DNA of 64,000 nucleotides from Runella aurantiaca (lineage in GTDB: Bacteria; Bacteroidota; Bacteroidia; Cytophagales; Spirosomataceae): NCBI RefSeq assembly GCF_003339505.1, contig NZ_QPIW01000037.1, positions 1-64,000 of the forward strand. The letters are read 5' to 3'. The notes beneath the pieces are model-generated. The model did not search any database. It was not told where the DNA came from and saw only the letters and a program-made list of their open reading frames with translations. A program made the translations under genes and the position numbers. Every line of letters begins with the position of its first letter. The stretch's first letter is position 1. Shown piece after piece: positions 62,701 through 64,000 of this stretch.

Positions 62701-62934
62701 ATTTTCATTCGTGTTTTCCAATCGGTTTTTTTCCAATGACGGAATCAAGCCGGCTTTAATTAACGAAGATTTTCCACTTCCAGACGAACCGATAATGGCC
62801 AAAAAACGCGAGCTACTTAACTTTTCTCTCAGTTTTTTGACGTGCGTTTCTCTTCCAAAAAAAAGATTTGCGTCTTTGGAGTCAAAACTTCTCAGTCCAG
62901 GGTAGGGGTTCGCATAAGTTCTGTTGGGTGCCAT
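59743..62934 (-). CDS. nSTAND-type ATPase with coiled coil and C-terminal WD40 propeller
   Basis: A 1063-residue protein. The N-terminus has NPYPGLRSFDSKDANLFFGR, the nSTAND1/AAA_16 entry motif, Walker A GSSGSGKS (49-56) and Walker B-like ILLVIDQFEEVFRY. The C-terminal half of the ATPase is a winged-helix/arginine-finger region. Around residues 490-515 there is a transmembrane helix (FAIALGIGSLLSLMFLVVSIIL), so the coiled coil (about 520-680) and the WD40 propeller (about 700-1040; VRSVAVGVKSGDNIFASGSDDATIKLWDYG) lie on the other side of a membrane from the ATPase. It probably oligomerises on ligand binding. It is a member of the large operon. Confidence 0.88.
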   Translation of the reverse strand: MAPNRTYANPYPGLRSFDSKDANLFFGRETHVKKLREKLSSSRFLAIIGSSGSGKSSLIKAGLIPSLEKNRLENTNENGWHILILKPGANPIKNLISILTDYFSKYNIGSSSPEIINHLESFIFNDSDGLTKVFQLFGDKNILLVIDQFEEVFRYRQKEAQITTDRDETILFIEFLIRLIQQRTLPIHVALTMRSDYLDYCTNYNGLTEAINRGYYLLPKMNHAEIIQAINGPLETVGVDISPTLVDRLLGDIGSKTDQLPVLQHSLMRTWDYWQVHKSPQQPIDEQDYEAIGTMSDALSLHAEEIYQDVFDAKRKQVTEKLFKSLIVVGSGDVGVVSPTTVSTIKKVTGVNEFLLLDVIDRLRELGTSFLSPSYSTPLSDASVVDLTHERLTYLWKRLKTWVDEESESAKLYKNLSFSADLYQQGKTGLWVNPELQIGLRWLKENRPNKEWALRYDPYFERAINYLEYSRSQYEFEVQNKESRHKKEVKRTRQFAIALGIGSLLSLMFLVVSIILRTQAQQSEKESLEKEQLALSEQKKAEVQKREAISQKRIAQQQEEIAEAQKQLTEEQKKIAVTEQRKAEIQRQEAIMAQKAATEQKNKAEIARRDAENQKTIAVTAKSEAEKRKDEAEKASREAERQRTIAENAKRDAERQKVKAIARAIAIQSFQMPENSQDELPALLALHAYNLNLKSQGEKSNPDIFNALAKAAGTTAKVILRRHTDVVRSVAVGVKSGDNIFASGSDDATIKLWDYGLSPIQPTRSFSRGNKSNEGFRAVILDKNEKKLIAGGALGTLFSWNIDSPTPTPFVMKGHRSPIHSLLLAENNKMVSVSNDGNIRTWNLTGNGIDSVASIRSGIDIFCAKLSPDGQKIVCGSKEKVVVFELNDLKKAPNVFSFYGMGARVTALAFSPNGRKILTGNSAGVLTVWDYENDKIVEFSAGTVLGKHNSTVSDIVFSPDGHLVATSSFDWSVHLFNYEDITRQQQPIVINDFNTWVTGVRFTKDSKKLISYGADRTVRLWDIGIDDLYTKVSKKITRDLTVDEWNKYVGKDVEFTKVQTALK

Positions 62935-62969
62935 ATTAAAAAAAAACAGTCAAGGGTTGCCCCTTTGGG

Positions 62970-63395
62970 CTAAGGACTTTTGATATCCACTACGAAAATA
63001 TTTCGATTTCGGTTATTCTTGTACTCATAAGAAAAATCACTTACACCGGTAATGGTAAGGTAAATTCCTAGTCCACCAATGGGCCTTTCTTCCAGTGGTA
63101 GATTGAAATCTTCCTCGTCGGGGAGTTCGCGTGTGGTAGGGTCAAAGGGGGTAGCATCATCCTCAAAAATGACTTTAAATTGAGTAGGCGTAGCTTCGCT
63201 AAAGACGTCAATATTTCCCTCTAATCCAGTATTTTGATAACCATACAAGATGATGTTTGTCGCAATTTCATCGACCGCTACCAGTAAATTATAGGTTGCT
63301 TTTTTGTCTACTCCCGCCTCTTGGGATTTTTCTTTGACGTACTGCCGAATGGCATCAAGCGAGTCAATGGTTGCCGGAAAGGTTTTCAGTTCCAT
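62970..63395 (-). CDS. RsbW-like anti-sigma regulatory kinase (HATPase_c_2)
   Basis: A 141-residue protein of the anti-sigma-factor kinase family. The N-box is LLVAVDEIATNIILYGY, followed by the G1-like EDDATPFDPTT and the G2-like IGGLGIYLTITGV. Such proteins phosphorylate STAS anti-anti-sigma partners and otherwise hold sigma factors or other targets. It lies 35 bp ahead of the nSTAND/WD40 gene in the same operon, downstream of the STAS gene. Confidence 0.92.
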   Translation of the reverse strand: MELKTFPATIDSLDAIRQYVKEKSQEAGVDKKATYNLLVAVDEIATNIILYGYQNTGLEGNIDVFSEATPTQFKVIFEDDATPFDPTTRELPDEEDFNLPLEERPIGGLGIYLTITGVSDFSYEYKNNRNRNIFVVDIKSP

Positions 63396-63474
63396 TTGTT
63401 AATTGACAAAGTACGAACGATGATTGAGTTGATTCTCTATACGAAGCCTAAATGTTGTTGGTTGCTTTTACCAT

Positions 63475-63542
63475 TAAAATAGATTTAAGTAGCTGATAAA
63501 TGAGGTATTAACACCAATTTTCAACTACTTAAGTCTATTTTA
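63475..63542 (-). terminator. Hairpin between STAS and RsbW-like genes
   Basis: Arms 63475-63492 and 63525-63542 (TAAAATAGATTTAAGTAG, one mismatch) form an 18-bp stem with a 32-base loop, 33 bp after the STAS stop. It may partly terminate or set the relative dose of STAS over the RsbW-like kinase. Confidence 0.6.
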
Positions 63543-63574
63543 TGTATCCAAAAACATTTACGTGTCGTGTTGAC

Positions 63575-63895
63575 CTAAACAGGGTATTGATCAACAATAT
63601 TGACGCTGTGTTGAAGCCCCGTTTTTTCGAGCGTATCGACGATGATTTCCTGCGGTTTTACAATGTAAATCGTAAGCCCAACGCCCATTTTTTGCTTTGA
63701 AAAAATCAAAACACGCAACCCTGCCGATGACATAAACGACAGATTTTCTAAATCCAGAACGAGTTCGGTAGGCGATTCAAGCGCTACTTTTTCGATTTCT
63801 TTTTGAAAAACCCGGGCTGATAATGAATCCAGCTCACCCGTCAGTTTGAGTTTGGCAACCTTATCGACTACTTCTGAGGTTATTGTAAAATCCAT
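63575..63895 (-). CDS. STAS-domain anti-anti-sigma factor
   Basis: A 106-residue SpoIIAA-like STAS protein. The motif LDLENLSFMSSAGLRVL contains the switch Ser (S56/S57), the site of RsbW phosphorylation. It has the standard beta-alpha fold with FQKEIEKVALE and KMGVGLTIYIVKPQEI. It is 179 bp upstream of the RsbW-like gene with a hairpin between, and the SpoIIE phosphatase is in the same direction further on. This sets out a partner-switching module. Confidence 0.92.
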   Translation of the reverse strand: MDFTITSEVVDKVAKLKLTGELDSLSARVFQKEIEKVALESPTELVLDLENLSFMSSAGLRVLIFSKQKMGVGLTIYIVKPQEIIVDTLEKTGLQHSVNIVDQYPV

Positions 63896-63929
63896 GTTAT
63901 TGAGTGTTTTTGGTTGAGATTAATCAATT

Positions 63930-64000
63930 TTATTTTGCGACCAGAATAATGACTGAACGTCCGCCTACAAAAAAGCCTGCTTGATTTTCGAGCAATGGTT
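63930..64000 (-). CDS. C-terminal end of an unknown gene, 5' part outside window
   Basis: A minus-strand frame enters from the right edge and ends at stop TAA 63930-63932. It codes for 22 visible residues, PLLENQAGFFVGG and RSVIILVAK, before the stop. It is 34 bp from the STAS start, which suggests it may be the gene before STAS in the operon. The visible part is too short for a function. Confidence 0.4.
   Translation of the reverse strand, partial: PLLENQAGFFVGGRSVIILVAK

Noticed and set aside
63930-64000. SpoIIE-type phosphatase as the gene cut off at the right edge
   Set aside because: It would suit the STAS context, but 22 residues ending RSVIILVAK do not match a recognisable phosphatase end.

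Overview
The window looks like part of a secondary replicon (megaplasmid or chromid) of a Bacteroidota bacterium, most likely of the order Cytophagales (Spirosomataceae-like; the genus is a guess). The clues are: a LytTR regulator paired with a TPR histidine kinase, a reg_prop/Y_Y_Y sensor, a TonB-dependent receptor, YitT and DUF4143 proteins, Planctomycete-type haem proteins, a GT3 glycogen synthase, and a rep promoter of the Bacteroidota form TTG-N19-TAnnTTTG. No rRNA or tRNA gene was recognised. An iteron origin with rep, parA and parB sits in mid-window among metabolic and signalling genes, so this is either a large plasmid or a chromosome carrying an integrated one.

Layout. (1) 1-12201, all minus strand: a long operon-like run of DJ-1/PfpI protein, ThDP decarboxylase-like enzyme, GMC oxidoreductase, eight NTF2/SnoaL-like genes carrying ten domains, a six-helix membrane protein, a second DJ-1/PfpI protein, a VOC protein and an AGE-type epimerase. 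(2) 12273-16543: a GT3 glycogen synthase and an orphan LytTR response regulator, with a degenerate ~21-bp repeat array between them. (3) 16544-19033: selD and mnmH (selenium tRNA modification) and a small unknown gene. (4) 19146-26379: a large haem/HEAT dehydrogenase-like protein, an SGNH hydrolase, a DUF4143 ATPase behind a perfect palindrome, and an LLM flavin monooxygenase. (5) 26465-37092: tyrosine recombinase, YopX-like protein, S24/XRE repressor with a 12-bp inverted-repeat operator, YitT protein, two small membrane proteins, a CocE/NonD hydrolase, a DUF1080 protein and a second haem/HEAT protein.

(6) 37342-44697: the replication/partition module. It holds two matching palindromes (candidate parS), parB, parA with promoter repeats, rep with a promoter-overlapping inverted repeat, an origin with three TTATCCACA boxes and eight iterons (five tandem at 22 bp), an AT-rich repeated element, and two plasmid genes, one encoding a toprim protein. 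(7) 44712-64000: signalling. A LytTR regulator/TPR kinase pair is followed by a tightly packed minus-strand operon. In transcription order this reads STAS, RsbW-like kinase, nSTAND/WD40 ATPase, TonB-dependent receptor, GNAT, nucleotide-transporter-like/HEAT/cNMP-binding protein, a sensor with a kinase domain lacking the phospho-acceptor His, a soluble histidine kinase, and a receiver-SpoIIE phosphatase.

The two parts most likely to represent undescribed systems are the SnoaL-rich operon of region 1 and the partner-switching/receptor/STAND operon of region 7. Functions below are family-level inferences from the translated sequence; no database search was run.
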